Positions 12,907 through 24,407 of a DNA stretch of 64,000 nt are shown here, piece after piece. Position 1 is the first letter of the stretch; each line of letters starts with the position of its first letter. The notes under the pieces are model-generated. The model was not told the DNA's origin. It saw nothing but the letters and a program-made list of their open reading frames with translations, and searched no databases. Source of the DNA: Odontesthes bonariensis (taxonomy: Eukaryota > Chordata > Actinopteri > Atheriniformes > Atherinopsidae); assembly GCF_027942865.1 (NCBI RefSeq), contig NC_134510.1, positions 24,173,209 to 24,237,208 on the forward strand, in the 5' to 3' direction. Made by a program: the position numbers and the translations under genes.

Positions 12907-15900
12907 GCGAAGATGACCAGGCCATAGCAAGCCTCGGTGTTGCGAAGGACACAGCCTCGGAGCAGCATGTTCTGGTTACTCAGTGTGTATTTCTTGTCTC
13001 TCAAGTACAGAGTCCCGCAGAAACGATCCAGCTTGTTGTTGGGGGGCTCACACACCACCTCACCTTCACATAAAGACAAGTAATGTAAAATAAAACACAC
13101 ATAAACATTAAAAAAGATGCTACTACAAAATAGCTAGCCTAATACAATTAGTTTGGTGCATTTATTTCCCTGTTAAAATGACTCATGTTAAAATGAATGA
13201 GTTTAATTAATCCATATACTGTTGTTAGACACATTAACACACACTGCATTGGAAGAAACACACGCCTTTTGTAACACGATATGAGGTATAGCGTGAGTTG
13301 ATTTGCTAGAGTAATGCATTTTTCGGAGCAGGTGAGGATTGTGTGGGAGCGCTTTGCTGACTCAAAGCTCTTTCGCTGGTGGGTGGGTGATGATAGGCTG
13401 TCATTCAGTGGTGGCAGAACAGGACAGGAAGTGTGTGTGTGTAAATCTTTTGTGTGTATTTTCCATTATTTATGTGCAGTAGTGTGTGGGAAGAAAACAT
13501 CTACATCGTGCACTTAGGCGCGCTCTGAAAACCATTGACCTTCTTATCGCTTAGATGTAACAAAACAAGAATCGGAGAGTTTCTCACCATTGAATGAAGC
13601 CAAGTGGTTTGGGTCACCAAGTTCGGCTGTCACTGAGACAGACTGACGCACCTTCATATTGGTCTCTCTGCAAGACGATACAACACACAGCAATTTACTT
13701 GTAGCGTCCTGTGCTTCTGCAGGTAGTGAGGAACAGTGAATAGACTTTCGGGGTGTAGTGTGTTTTCTGACCCGTCTAGCTCGGCTGTCTCAATGTAACA
13801 CAGCCCGTGAGGTTCACTGCTCGACAACAGGAGCAGGTCAGCCTGAAAACCGATAGCTGAGGTTAGCATCCACCGCATGGCACACGCAGCACAGCAGCAG
13901 AATTGATGAAAGCAGTAACGCCACAGAGATGATAGCTTGTGTCTTTTACCACTGCGAACCAAGACGAACTAATCACATCTGGAGGCCGGTTAATGAGCAG
14001 TTTTACAGCATCTTCCAATTAAGTACATATCATAATGAAATCCATCAAGCAATAAAGCTTTTACCCTTCTATTAAGTATTAAAAGCTATCTTGATTAAAA
14101 AAAAGAGGTCTGGGCCCTGCTGGACTAATGGTCACTGAGTGTGTTTTCTGCAGGTATGTTGATGCACATCGGACACTTACTGCCACAAACTGGTTGTTTT
14201 CCAGTTTAATGATATCACCCACTCGAACATTCATCCACTTTTCGTTCTGCAGCCTGCAACAGCAAATTCACAGCAACAGATGGTATAAAATGTGGCTTGA
14301 GAAGCTTTGAAAATAAGAAAACGCCAATTCTGAATAAGAGGAGATCTGAGAAGGAACAACACATGTACGTTCACACTTGTAATGACTTACGAGCCTCTGA
14401 TGAGGACCCGAGACTGACGATTGTTCACCTGGTTGTCGCTCTTGTGGCGAAACTGCAGTAGATAAAGATGCAGACTGTTATTTTTAAACGGGCAATGTGT
14501 CCGGGCAAAGCACTTAAAGTGGTGTCTGGTAGAAATAATGAGTCTTGCGTCTGTGAGAGTGATGCATAAAATCATTGCTCACATAGTCATCTGTGGCATC
14601 CTTTACTGCAGTGATGCTCAGCACCAGAGCCAAAGGCACGATGGTAGTGAACCAAGAGAGGGAAGAGATCTGAGGTATCAGCTGAAACACAACAGGACAA
14701 GATTTTAATTAGCAGATTACTCTGAATGAGGAGATAAAGGGCTGGGTAGGTTCATAAGGAATCTGCCCCGCTTGCACTAGACGTCAGTTACATGTCAAAA
14801 AGATGCTGAACTCTATGGCGTTGGACAGACATTGAATTTTGGTTCGAAAAAACAACTGGCACGATGTTAAAACCAAAGGAAAGGTCGACATCCACCTCCA
14901 ACATTAGATACATGCATACACTGTACTAAAAAAAAGATAGCCTAAAGCCTTGAACATGCATTCTTATTTATGACCAGCATAGGGCAAGTCCTGTGGTTAA
15001 AAAAAGGAGTCGGTGGGAAAATTACTCAACCTAATGGTTCATTTCACTTCTTATTGCCTGGAGCGTGAGTTCCACTTATCTGATTTTAAGTAAAATAGAT
15101 GTTACAGAAGATTAAGGATTAAGGTAGGGTTACATTGCGATTGACAAACCGCTACCCAATGAGAGCACAGATTTCTGTGGCTCAAAGGCAGTCCACAGAT
15201 CACAAGTCAAAAACTCTGGTGAAGTTGAGAATCAAAACAGGATGGGTAACGTCAGATGCTACGTCCCTCAATTATTCCCCCAATGTACAGGCACTCCAAA
15301 TTTAATAATGGATTGATGCCAACCTCCAACGCTGGACAGACACTAACTTTTTGTTACTTCACATCGTGACATAAAACCAGTAAAATATCAATGTCATACT
15401 CGCATACCTGCTATTTCAGATAGGAATTGCGTTGATATTTTAGTCACCAACCTCACAACCTACATTCAATCAAATGACAATATCTAATGGGGCTGGTCTG
15501 CAGCTGGGTGAAGGTACCCGAGTCGATAAGCTGTATGCGCATGTGCTGGTACGAGAGCTCAGGGTACGGTGGCGGTAACTTATCAAATTTAGATTTTTGA
15601 GAAATGAAACATTGTTTCTAGTTTAACTTCCAAGTAACTTTAGGACTCCAGGCTTTGAAAGGAGTGTCATACACTATTTTCATACTCTACTGAGGAGTGT
15701 GTAGTATAAACTTTTGCCTGAGTTTAACAGTGACTTTGTTAGCCTGTACTTAACTTCGTAATCCTGACATACTGTACATCCACAATGCTTATCAGATATA
15801 GTATTTACTACTTTCACTACTTTCTGTTTACCATTTATTTGCTAATGTTTAATAATATATAACAGATTTGCAAAAATCTTGTTACAAATGAAAGCACGAG

Positions 15901-18900
15901 ACAAATTTCAATTCTAACTTGTTGGTAGCACAACATGAAAAATAACAGATAGCTACTTCATCCAATCATGTGCAGGGCATGATTTTAAAGGGCCTGCCAT
16001 TTTCCAAACTCAACAGATGATGTTCCAGATAGTTCGGTACAAGAAACCATCTGGCATGTTATGTTGAAGACATTGTTGGAAAGATACCCACCCCACCCCA
16101 TCTCCTCTCCTTACCTGCAATATGAGCAAAAAAAGAAAGTAGGTATTGGCTACTTCCTGGAACTGCTCAAACAGGTTTACAGGCAGAAAGGTGATGATGT
16201 TGTACTTTGATGTCATGATGCAGTTACTCTGGGTGAAGAGAAGAAAACGCAGAATTATGAAGCCTGACACTATCTTATTTGAAGTGTGGCAAACTTTTAG
16301 CATCCATATTTTTGGATATCTACAGGAGAAGACAACAGACAGACTCTTACAGCATACTGAAACTTTTCGTTGTATTCTCTGTCATTGGCTTTGACCTTTC
16401 TCTCCTCCTCTGCAGAAACACAAGGCACAAGATGGGTCAGTGAGAATGATTTGGCATCAAAACAAAAACACAGCTGTGTCCATGTGTGGCAAACCCCCAA
16501 ATGTCAGTTTGACTATGTGTGCGTGTATGTGCTAATTCTGATTTTATTCAGATGTACAATCTGGTCCAGAAACGCAACATGCAACCAAACATGTGTGTGG
16601 GTACATCTGTGACTTATTAGAGGTACCTGCTAACAAATACAGATTACAATTCAGTTGTAAATTTGAGAAGAGAAAAATTGAAAGCCAAATCTCTTCCCCA
16701 CGCGCTAATCCCCTCGCCTACTGACCCTGCACTTTGTCCACCAGCTGTTTTTTAGGTCTGCTTTCATGCTAATGCAAAGATGTTTGGGAGTTCCCCTCCA
16801 CCTTCACAAACAGACCCGTCTCTGGCTTTTTAGATGAAATGACTGGCATGTTTTGCACAGGGCCGTAGACAGTCTGTGCACATGCAAAGATATACACAGA
16901 ACATTTCAGACACTGTCCCTCTGAAACAGCAAAATCCTCAACAGACTTTTAAATGATGACTGAGCTGGCGAGGTGCCACAGGAAGGGACATCGCACAGCA
17001 GAAGCCATTACCCCGCAGTCAGACGCTCACTCGTAAACATAGACGCTGTGGTTTCCTGTGTTTCTGCAGCACTGTGAAGTCCTCTCACCATTTACAACAC
17101 ATAACCTAAATCTTTGTCCCCGCTGCGCTCGGCTTCACCAAACAAACTCAGGCCATTTTAAAGAGATCCCATCAGGTTTCCGCTTTGTTGTTGGGCTATA
17201 ACACAAATTTGTTGTGACAGATGAGCTCTGAAGACCAGCTGTACTGTTGTCACAGAAGATTTGGTCAATTTTAAGGAGACTTAAAGCAAGCCTTTCACTT
17301 CTGACTTATTATATTTATTAGTAAAAGAGACAGGAATGTCGACTTTGAAACTGATCATTATAGTCAGAAATAAGGGATTGTCACAGTGAGCAGTATAATG
17401 TCAAAAGGTTATATTGCTTAATGTTATAATACCAACAACAAACTCAATGGTTTCTGAAAAGGGGTTAAAACATTCTTGCTCTAAATCCTCTGTCACTTAA
17501 ATATAACTGTCACAGCTGGGCAGGATGTGGCTTAGTAGGAGGATTTATTATGATAGGTTAGAAATAACACTAAGGAGAATTGTTTTTGGGGTTCAGCAGC
17601 CTGGTGTAAGATCTGCTGCACAACAAAAGTTCATTTTGAGAGAGGGAATGTGAATAAAAGTGAAAAACATTATACCGCGTCTGAGTTGATGCCGCTTCTC
17701 TAAAACCCTGATTAGTATACGATATCGAATTGCCTGTTGTTGCGTGGGTTCTTGCACTTCAAGCCCTTTTCCCCCTCTGAATCGTCTCTGTCCACCTTCC
17801 ATCTCTTTCTTTTGTTTCTTTGCTAACAAGGTCATCACGCTGAGAGATCTGTCTGACATGCAGAGTTTAGGCTGCGAAGAGGGCATGATGCCTGGACCAG
17901 GTAAGCACTGAAGCTTCCAAGGACCAGGCCGTGTTTGTCCAAGCCGCTGACCAACTCTTTAGCAAACTGCTCAGTAAGTGTTAACATCTCTGACAACTTC
18001 AAGGGCATCAGAAGCCCTGACGCAGGCTTCATGCTATACAGCAACTCTGTGCGGATCTATAAAACTCCATCATTGGAACACTTTCAGTTGCAGGTTTCCA
18101 TAAAAATTGAGACATAAGGCAGTAATCAAATATTGATTTAAACTGAAAAACGAATGAAGCATAACTAAATTTAACGTGATCCAAAAACACTGATTTTGTT
18201 ATACTCTCCCTCCTGTCTCTTTAACAATCTTCCCCTCATGACTGGACATGTGAGCGACTGAGCCACTGCTCTGAACCACCTCATATCTCCAGAAGCAACA
18301 CACACCGTCACAACTGAGACCAAAGGCATAACAGTAATGACCACAGCACCCAGTCAATCTGAGTAATGGGAAACGATAATGTCACTGCCATGGCTGATTC
18401 TAACTCAGAATCAGATCAGCCTCTGCGGAGAAGTGATCATCGCTCCCTGTGGCTGATCTAATTAGAGGAGAAGAATCGTCTGCAGTTGTGCGTATGCACG
18501 CACCTAAGTATGCGCACACATAGTGATCTAATTTGTTAGAAAACAATGCCAATGACAAAGTGGCAGACTAATGGAAAAGAGGTCAAATGAAGGTGCGCAT
18601 CCAGTGTGATTTGTGATAGTTACGCTAAGGAATAAGGATCCAGACAAAGTGTAGCAGTGGAGGCTGGCGCCTGAAGGATTGATCAGTGTCTCAGCAGCAG
18701 AGACAAGGACATCAGCCACGTATTTACACAAAATTCTGATTCAGATCAACTCTGTTTTGCTTACATGTGTGCCCCTTCCACTCACGTGTAGACTGACTGT
18801 CAGCACTTAACATGCAAACATCTAAAACTGAGCAATTACTGTGAGTCAGGTTCGACAGGTTAACTCCTATTATAGGGACATAAAACATATGTTATCGAAA

Positions 18901-21900
18901 TGCTGTTTGAAAGTGAAAATATTCAGATTTAACAGTAAATAGAAAGTATGATGCAGAATGGCTGTTATTTCACTGTTACTAAATCTTGACAGTTGATAAT
19001 GATGTCTAACACTGCATGCAAGCAAGCAGTGATTACAGAACCAGTTGACAAAAACTGATACTGTGGCTACAAAACAAATAAATAAATACGTTTAGCCTGT
19101 ACTGCAGACATGTGAGATGAGGAGGTAGGAGGTATGTAGTGCAGATACACAAAAAAATCACAATATGGCGTGATTGAGATGAGGAAGATGGAATGAAACT
19201 TGGACTTGGTTGGGATGGAGATAGGAGATGATGTTTATTTGAATACTGTACAAACGATGACAATAAATACGTCACTGTGAATAGTTAAATATGCTGCAAA
19301 TGATGAGTCCAACCGCACAAAAACGCATACCTGTCCGTCTCTTTTTGGATTTTCCTCCATCAAAGCCTTTCTTTTTCTTTCTATGCAAGGGGAGAACGAC
19401 TGGAAACCATTTCTCCGGGATGTCTTTCAATACTGTCATCTTTGGTTTCTTAACGTCACCGTTTGAATATTCGTTGGATGTGCGCTGTTTCAGTGACACG
19501 ACCGACACCGTCCCATCTCCGCAAGGACGCGGCGATGAAGCTGCCGTCCCAACTTCATTCAAGTTGGATTAATAAAAGCATCCCATCCCATCCCTGCCCC
19601 TCTGCTCCCTTCTCTCTGCCCTCCCAAAATACAGACACGTGCACGCTTGGTGCGTGACTTGCTCTGATTGCTCTCCTGCCGTCTGCGGAACTGCTGAGGT
19701 CATTTTTTGAAAAAAAAAAAAAAGTGTCATTGAGCAACTTCGCGGTGAATCTTTCCACAGTCACACTATGTGACTGATTCAGATTTGTTATGTTGGTAGG
19801 TCTGACATGTTGCAGAAACTGGGATTCGATGTTGCACAAACGCAAATCAGCGCTGTGCCACGAAGTCTGCAGAATCACAAATCAATTGAGGCTGTATCCA
19901 GTCTCATCCACAACATAAACACTCTCCAATGTGGGCATGACGTAACCACATCGGCAACGTTGACGTTGCCTTGGAAACCGCCTCTGCAGGGATCCCACGT
20001 CGGAGCAACTCACTGAATAAGGAAACTGAACGCCATCTTGGATCTTAAACCACTGACAGGCAAGAGACCAGGCTCTAAAGTTAAGAGCCAAAATGTCTCG
20101 TACCGTGGCACAGTTTCCTCCCTGTTTAACGCAAGAAGGTGCGCCGCAGTGGGCGGGGCCAGACAGGTGCCTGAGCACGTGCTGCTTGGCAAGCCTCGTG
20201 CACTCATTCCTACGCAGTTCTGTATAGTATAGCTCTCCACAGGCTTAATACACACCCAAAACACAAAATATGATATGGAAATTGACTCAAGGTGATAAAC
20301 TATCAACCACCGTAACGCTTTTCCTCCAGAATAATTCACTATCTACTCAGTTGACACTCAAACTTTATATGCAGGAGTCAGAGCTGTATTCAGACAGACT
20401 TGAGTGGCAGTAAACAATAATCTGAGTATCTAACAAATACCAACAGTCGCCAAGTCTACTGTCAAAAGTCATGTAAACAGCAGTAAAGTTGTCTTATATT
20501 GTAATAGCAACAGATATCTGACAAATTCTGCCTCGACTTTTGTAAAATGACTAATATTGACCCTCTTTGCAACTGGAAATATTATGTTTCCAGCACCTAG
20601 AGCTCACGTTTATACAAGTGCGATGCCCTCACTGAGATGTTATGGGACATTTTCAGATAAACTTCACACCTGAGTAATGTTTTGCTTCTTGTATTTACAT
20701 TAGGAATAATAGTTGAATGCGAGGCATTTGAAATGTTTATAGTAGAATGCAAAGGTTTGGGCATCCTTACTCAAAATTCACAACTGAGAAGTGGTATCTT
20801 GCCTCTGGCGGTTGAAACTGGACGTTTTCATGCAATCCCAGAGGAGAACAGAAAGTGTCACCTGTGTGACTTAAATGAGGTGGAAAATTAGATGCATTTG
20901 GTGTTTTACTGTCCTTTTTACCATGTATTTAGACTTAAGCTCTTCCTTAAATTGACCTTGGAATGTCATGATTTGTTTTCTATGTCCGATGAGTGCAGAC
21001 TTACATATTTGTTTTGCGAAAAAGTGTTTTATTGAGCCCAATATGTGTTGGAAGCTTACCAACAGCGCAGGGGCGCAACGCAACCTTTCGTGTAAGCTTG
21101 CCCTCAAGAAAACTGCTCCTGCGCCCTCAGCACTGATACGTCCAACATTTAGTTAAAGTAAAACCTTTGGCCATAATGAGCAAAGATGTGATTAATGAAA
21201 GGAGGGTGCAGAATCTCACAACAAGAACACCCCTCCTATGGTTAAGCACGCCAGTAGATCAATTATACCATGGAAAATAATAGGCACAAACATCACAATG
21301 TCTAATTTTTTTATGCCATTGACCTGATTATTATTGGCACTGATATTTCTATTTGATTTGTGAATTTATCTGTCTTTCTTTCTGTATTCTCATACTGGTT
21401 TTCATGCACTCTTCAGAGAGATGTGTGTAACATTTTTGGGGTATAAAAGTTCTAGAGAAATCCTTCACCCAAACAAATAATCCTTTGGAATGGCTTTCCG
21501 TATCCTGTGTTTAAATGTGAACACCAGATCAGGTGTTCTGCATCCCCACCACCTTCACAACAGTTTTACTTTGGTTCCTGTAAATAGAGTAAACACATGT
21601 CTGTGTTTAAGCTTTGGTTCAGCGTGCTCTTAACGCATCCCTGCACCATTTAAACTTCTGCATTGGATAATCATACTGGAATCTATCCCCTAATATATTG
21701 TGTGTGCATTTATACTTGTATTTTCTTGTGATTATGTTCTCTTCAGCTGCAATCCAGCCAAGAATACTTAACACAAGGTAAAAGGTGATGATCTGAAGGA
21801 CTTTGTGAGCCGTCCCACATCTTCCTTCCTGGACCACTGGCTCAATGGTAAACAGTTTAAATGCACAGATGATGAATGTGTTTAATGTCATTTGCTGACC

Positions 21901-21924
21901 TGGAGGAGGTCTCTTTCTGAACAT
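1..21924 (-). CDS. atp8b2: atp8b2: P4-ATPase phospholipid flippase, 3' end cut by window edge
   Basis: Class-1 P4-ATPase. Family members flip phospholipid (phosphatidylcholine for human ATP8B1/ATP8B2) from the outer to the cytosolic leaflet with a CDC50 partner. Exons in transcript order after either first exon (21900-21924 or 19331-19439): 16351-16409, 16115-16228, 14583-14681, 14391-14452, 14181-14253, 13772-13842, 13588-13667, 12905-13063, 12699-12787, 12290-12486, 11460-11580, 11124-11211, 11003-11037, 10725-10884, 10429-10617, 9430-9545, 8973-9137, 8645-8756, 8021-8126, 4901-5138, 4533-4716, 2395-2618, 2219-2302, 1683-1928, 1443-1581, 968-1098, 1-430. All junctions keep phase and about 1,293 residues are visible. 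Landmarks in the longer isoform: DGET actuator motif (195-198), PISL in TM4, DKTGTLT with phosphorylated Asp near 418, KGAD near 581, GDGAND near 865. The tail carries the family [10 protein letters not shown] motif and then a Ser/Thr/Pro-rich extension still open at base 1. ATP8B4 is the alternative; the neighbouring aqp10 favours ATP8B2. Confidence 0.94.
2619..4532. other. atp8b2 intron with a degenerate repeat
   Basis: No exon was found between the coding exons on either side. Roughly 2995-3600 resembles a decayed fish DNA-transposon copy: it has a terminal-like stretch around 'tatttggacaaaatgtttg' and an anciently repeated look on the plus strand. A short ATA-repeat (about 3967-3984) and a poly-A run (about 3701-3725) follow. 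The family assignment is weak. Confidence 0.4.
5585..5699 (+). repeat. Perfect (ATGCC)23 pentanucleotide array
   Basis: There are 115 bases with no interruption, equal to exactly 23 copies. It lies inside the LTR, where related fish LTRs often have a few CATGCC units, so it probably arose by slippage from the LTR's own sequence. Because 5 is not a multiple of 3, all three frames give the same repeating five-residue peptide on each strand; it is not a gene. Confidence 0.97.
5859..6403. mobile_element. PIF/Harbinger-type MITE nested in the LTR
   Basis: This is a 545-bp element with about 38-bp terminal inverted repeats beginning AGCCCTATTCGGACGGGACT. It is flanked by the trinucleotide TTA on both sides (5856-5858 and 6404-6406), the TWA target duplication of PIF/Harbinger elements. 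Only one or two mismatches separate the termini. There is no transposase, so it is non-autonomous. It must be younger than the LTR that contains it. Confidence 0.85.
6680..7430 (-). mobile_element. Decayed Tc1-like transposon in atp8b2 intron
   Basis: The plus strand reads like the antisense of a Tc1-type transposase copy common in fish genomes: phrases such as 'ggtccagactctggttgggtcc' and 'ttgactagtctccagtctctg' recur in that family. The reading frame is broken everywhere, so it is a fossil. The boundaries are approximate. The rest of the intron up to 8020 shows nothing recognisable. Confidence 0.6.
9546..10428. other. atp8b2 intron, nothing recognised
   Basis: AT-rich intron with a T tract at about 10228-10246. 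No exon, repeat family or RNA gene was recognised. Confidence 0.6.
11581..12289. other. atp8b2 intron, nothing recognised
   Basis: AT-rich sequence between the exon encoding the TM4 PISL motif and the next exon. No repeat or regulatory structure could be supported. Confidence 0.6.
12859..12904. repeat. (AC)23 microsatellite abutting an atp8b2 splice donor
   Basis: 46 bases of perfect AC on the plus strand read as (GT)23 in the atp8b2 transcript. The first GT (12904-12903) directly follows the last base of exon 12905-13063 and is the only phase-compatible donor. Confidence 0.95.
14682..16114. other. atp8b2 intron, nothing recognised
   Basis: 1.4 kb without exon or recognisable repeat. Several anonymous stretches look repeat-like but could not be assigned. 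Confidence 0.55.
16410..19330. other. Large first intron of atp8b2
   Basis: 2.9 kb between the first shared exon and alternative exon A. No coding exon was recognised; short open frames here lack splice sites and family similarity. This would be the natural place for intronic enhancers, but no specific element can be named. Confidence 0.55.
19331..19439 (-). CDS. atp8b2: atp8b2 alternative first coding exon A (MTVLK form)
   Basis: The first in-frame ATG (19439) gives 36 residues beginning [11 protein letters not shown] and ending in a Lys/Arg-rich run. The exon ends in phase 1 at a CAG|GTATGC donor and joins exon 16351-16409 to read [13 protein letters not shown]. The frame is open further upstream to an in-frame TAA near 19567-19575, so the 5'UTR lies in the same exon and transcription probably starts within a few hundred bases. 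From memory, a mammalian ATP8B2 isoform begins with a related MTVPKE/IPEKW-type peptide; an alignment is needed to confirm this. Confidence 0.8.
20735..21110 (+). mobile_element. LINE remnant: C-terminal part of a reverse-transcriptase ORF
   Basis: The plus strand reads [13 protein letters not shown], then [11 protein letters not shown], stop, [11 protein letters not shown]. This is the Cys/His-containing tail (CxxC ... HxxxxCxxY) found at the end of many LINE ORF2 proteins. The in-frame TAG at 20889-20891 and a later stop show decay. It lies in the interval between the two atp8b2 first exons. The clade is not determined. Confidence 0.65.
21900..21924 (-). CDS. atp8b2: atp8b2 alternative first coding exon B (MFRKRPPP form)
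   Basis: A 25-nt coding stretch encodes MFRKRPPP plus one base and ends at CAG|GTCAGC. It has the same phase as exon A and joins exon 16351-16409 to read [16 protein letters not shown], which resembles the KKRPPEEER start I recall for the short mammalian ATP8B2 isoform. A strong acceptor (pyrimidine tract then CAG) lies at 21973-21974, so the whole exon may be 21900-21972, preceded by a non-coding exon. An out-of-frame ATG lies 35 bases upstream of the MFRK start in poor context, so leaky scanning would be required. Confidence 0.7.
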
Positions 21925-22689
21925 CTCCACTCTGCTGGTGTGTTTCTGCTATGGCCCATGAGACTGAGTCTGCTGAGGGAAAGAAGAGGAAGTAAATGAG
22001 ACAGTGGCAACATTGTCATAAAGAAAAGCTGTGAGGAGGCAAAGGGTTGAGTCGATTCAGACGAGAAGGAGGATGGAGCGAGAATCATCAAAGACTTTTT
22101 TTTTCTTTCTTTTGGTTAAAGGCTGTGAAAAACAATGTGAAAATCAGATAGGTATTCAAACTGTTGCACATCAACAAACACAAGCAAGAGCATTTCTGGT
22201 CTTTTAGATCCATAATGAGGAAGTGACATTCAGCAGAGAGCTGCATCTGTGTCTGTGGCACATTGTGTCTGGGGACTAAACGCTTGGGCCAGATCCACTG
22301 TCGGTCTCCTCCAACAGTGGATGAGAAAGAGTAATGGAGCAGCTGTTCAGCACAGCTAAATCTCTTCTCTTCTCTTCCATCCTCCATTTATGCTGACCTG
22401 TTACTATCCTACACCTCACTGCTTTTATTCATTGTGTTTTATCTTGGCTAAGTACAAAAGCTGAGAGGCGGAGGATGATCTCTTGGGTTTAGTGCATACT
22501 ATATGACACACACAATATGGCAGACAGGGGCTAACGGCAGCCAGCATCCAATCAATACACTTGAAAAAGAGCCGCTCTGCCTTTCTCCATGTGAGTTGGG
22601 CCGATCAGCTTTCAGCTACTGTTTCCAGCATCATCCTTTACCCTGTCACAGAACCCCACCCCCCGCCTTCAACTCACTTAATAGACTAT

Positions 22690-23260
22690 ACTACTTACAG
22701 TGAAACGCAAAAGTTTGGGTTAAAATCGCTGTAACTGTGAATATTTAAGGGAGTAAATGTTGAACTGATCAACAATATAAACAATATAGGAGTTTTATCT
22801 TACGCGCTTAAAGTGGAAAAAAGAGCACCTATCAAAACGCAGTCTTATTCATGTTATAACATGGTTTGCAAAAACTTAAACCTTGTCCAAACTATCCAAG
22901 GCCCTGAACTATCCAAGAGCTTTTCAGAGTGCCTAACTATGAAAAGAAAACATTTGGATCCCAGGAGCATCAAACAAAGCAAAAGATGGTTATAAGAAGA
23001 AAGCAAAGGCTTTTAAAGTAGCCGCTTCTTCAGTAGGAAAGACAGAGGAAATGTGAAGGTCAAGTTGAGGTCAGGAAGGTTATGAAACTGCCCGAGAGGT
23101 GCTCATACGATTGCTCAGAAGGGAAATCAAACCCTCTGTTTGAGATAACTCCAGAATGATTTAAAGATCCTGGAGCGGTGGGGCACTCTTCTGCCGTGCA
23201 GCAATGCCTGCACACATCATGGAGAAAGTTAAAAAGGAAGTTGTGCGCCACAATGAGTAA
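22690..23260 (+). mobile_element. Decayed Tc1-like transposon (plus strand)
   Basis: It starts with the terminal-like 'gcaaaagtttggg' and continues with broken transposase-like coding, including a recognisable VGKTEE-type start and a degraded stretch resembling the DNA-binding and early catalytic part of fish Tc1 transposases. Several stops and frameshifts are present. Ends are approximate. Confidence 0.55.
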
Positions 23261-23745
23261 ATGCGTGTGTGAATGAAATCAGGAAAGTCTGATGAAAAGA
23301 ACAGCTCTGTAACTGTTAAACATTTAGAAAGCTAACACACTCTGAAGGCAGACACCTCATGCCTCTAAAAAAGCTGAAGAATGAAAAGACGATGGCTTCA
23401 ACGGGGGACAGCTAAAGACCTATGATATTCAGAGATTTCACCGTAAACATCATTTTAAAGAGAGGCACAGTTTCAACTGTTCAGGCACTTCTTTCTGCTT
23501 TAAAACTCAAAAAAATGAACATGAAAAGTAATATTGCTGAAAATAATGAAACATTTATTTCCTTTTGACTTCAAGCTTTTTGGACATCTATTACTCTCTT
23601 AGCTATTCACAGTCATTAGCACCAGGGGTGCCCATCATTCAGCACGCCACTGCATTTAAACATGCTATGTTCTCTCAGCCCTCCCTCTCCCCAGCTCTCC
23701 GTCTGTGGCTGGCATCTTCTACAACCTTTCAGACTCACAGCATCC

Positions 23746-24407
23746 TTAAAGGACAAGACCGTTTTTTTGACATTGGGCCCTTGATTTCACATTATAACAT
23801 GATGTTCTACTCACCCCTGCTTGTTGTTGGTCATTTGGAGCTGTTCCGAAGATATTCGAGAGGCGTCTGGCTGCTCTCTTGAGATATTCGGCCATGAAAC
23901 GGTTTCCTATGGGCAACGTTATACAGGCACAAACTATGCTGTTTATAATTTATTAATTACTCTACATTAGCACTGATAACGTGGAGGTGCGTCGCTTACT
24001 TAAAAAAATCCGGGTTACTGTAATTTTGAATTTTTGTCGTAAAGTCTGTGTGTGTTTGTCTGTGGGCTGTCTGTGGTAGTAGCACGATGATGACGTCAGT
24101 AACACCCACTTTACGACAAAAGTTCAAAATTACAGTAACCCGGATTTTTTTAAGTAAGCGACGCACCTCCACGTTATCAGTGCTAGTGTACAGTAATTAA
24201 TAAATTATAAACAGCATAGTTTGTGCCTGTATAACGTTGCCCATAGGAAACCGTTTCTTGGCCGAATATCTCAAGAGAGCAGCCAGACGCCTCTCGAATA
24301 TCTTCGGAACAGCTCCAAATTACCAACAACAAGCAGGGGTGAGTAGAACATCATGTTATAATGTGAAATCAAGGGCCCAATGTCAAAAAAACGGTCTTGT
24401 CCTTTAA
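23746..24407. mobile_element. 662-bp foldback MITE with 300-bp arms
   Basis: The left arm 23746-24045 is an almost perfect reverse complement of the right arm 24108-24407; only a handful of mismatches were seen (for example near 23832, 23952 and 24032). The loop is 62 bp (24046-24107). The palindrome ends exactly in TTAA on both sides (TTAAAGGACAAGACCG and its complement), which fits a TTAA-type target site with the flanking copies included. There is no coding capacity. Arm identity implies a young insertion or recent gene conversion. Confidence 0.9.
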
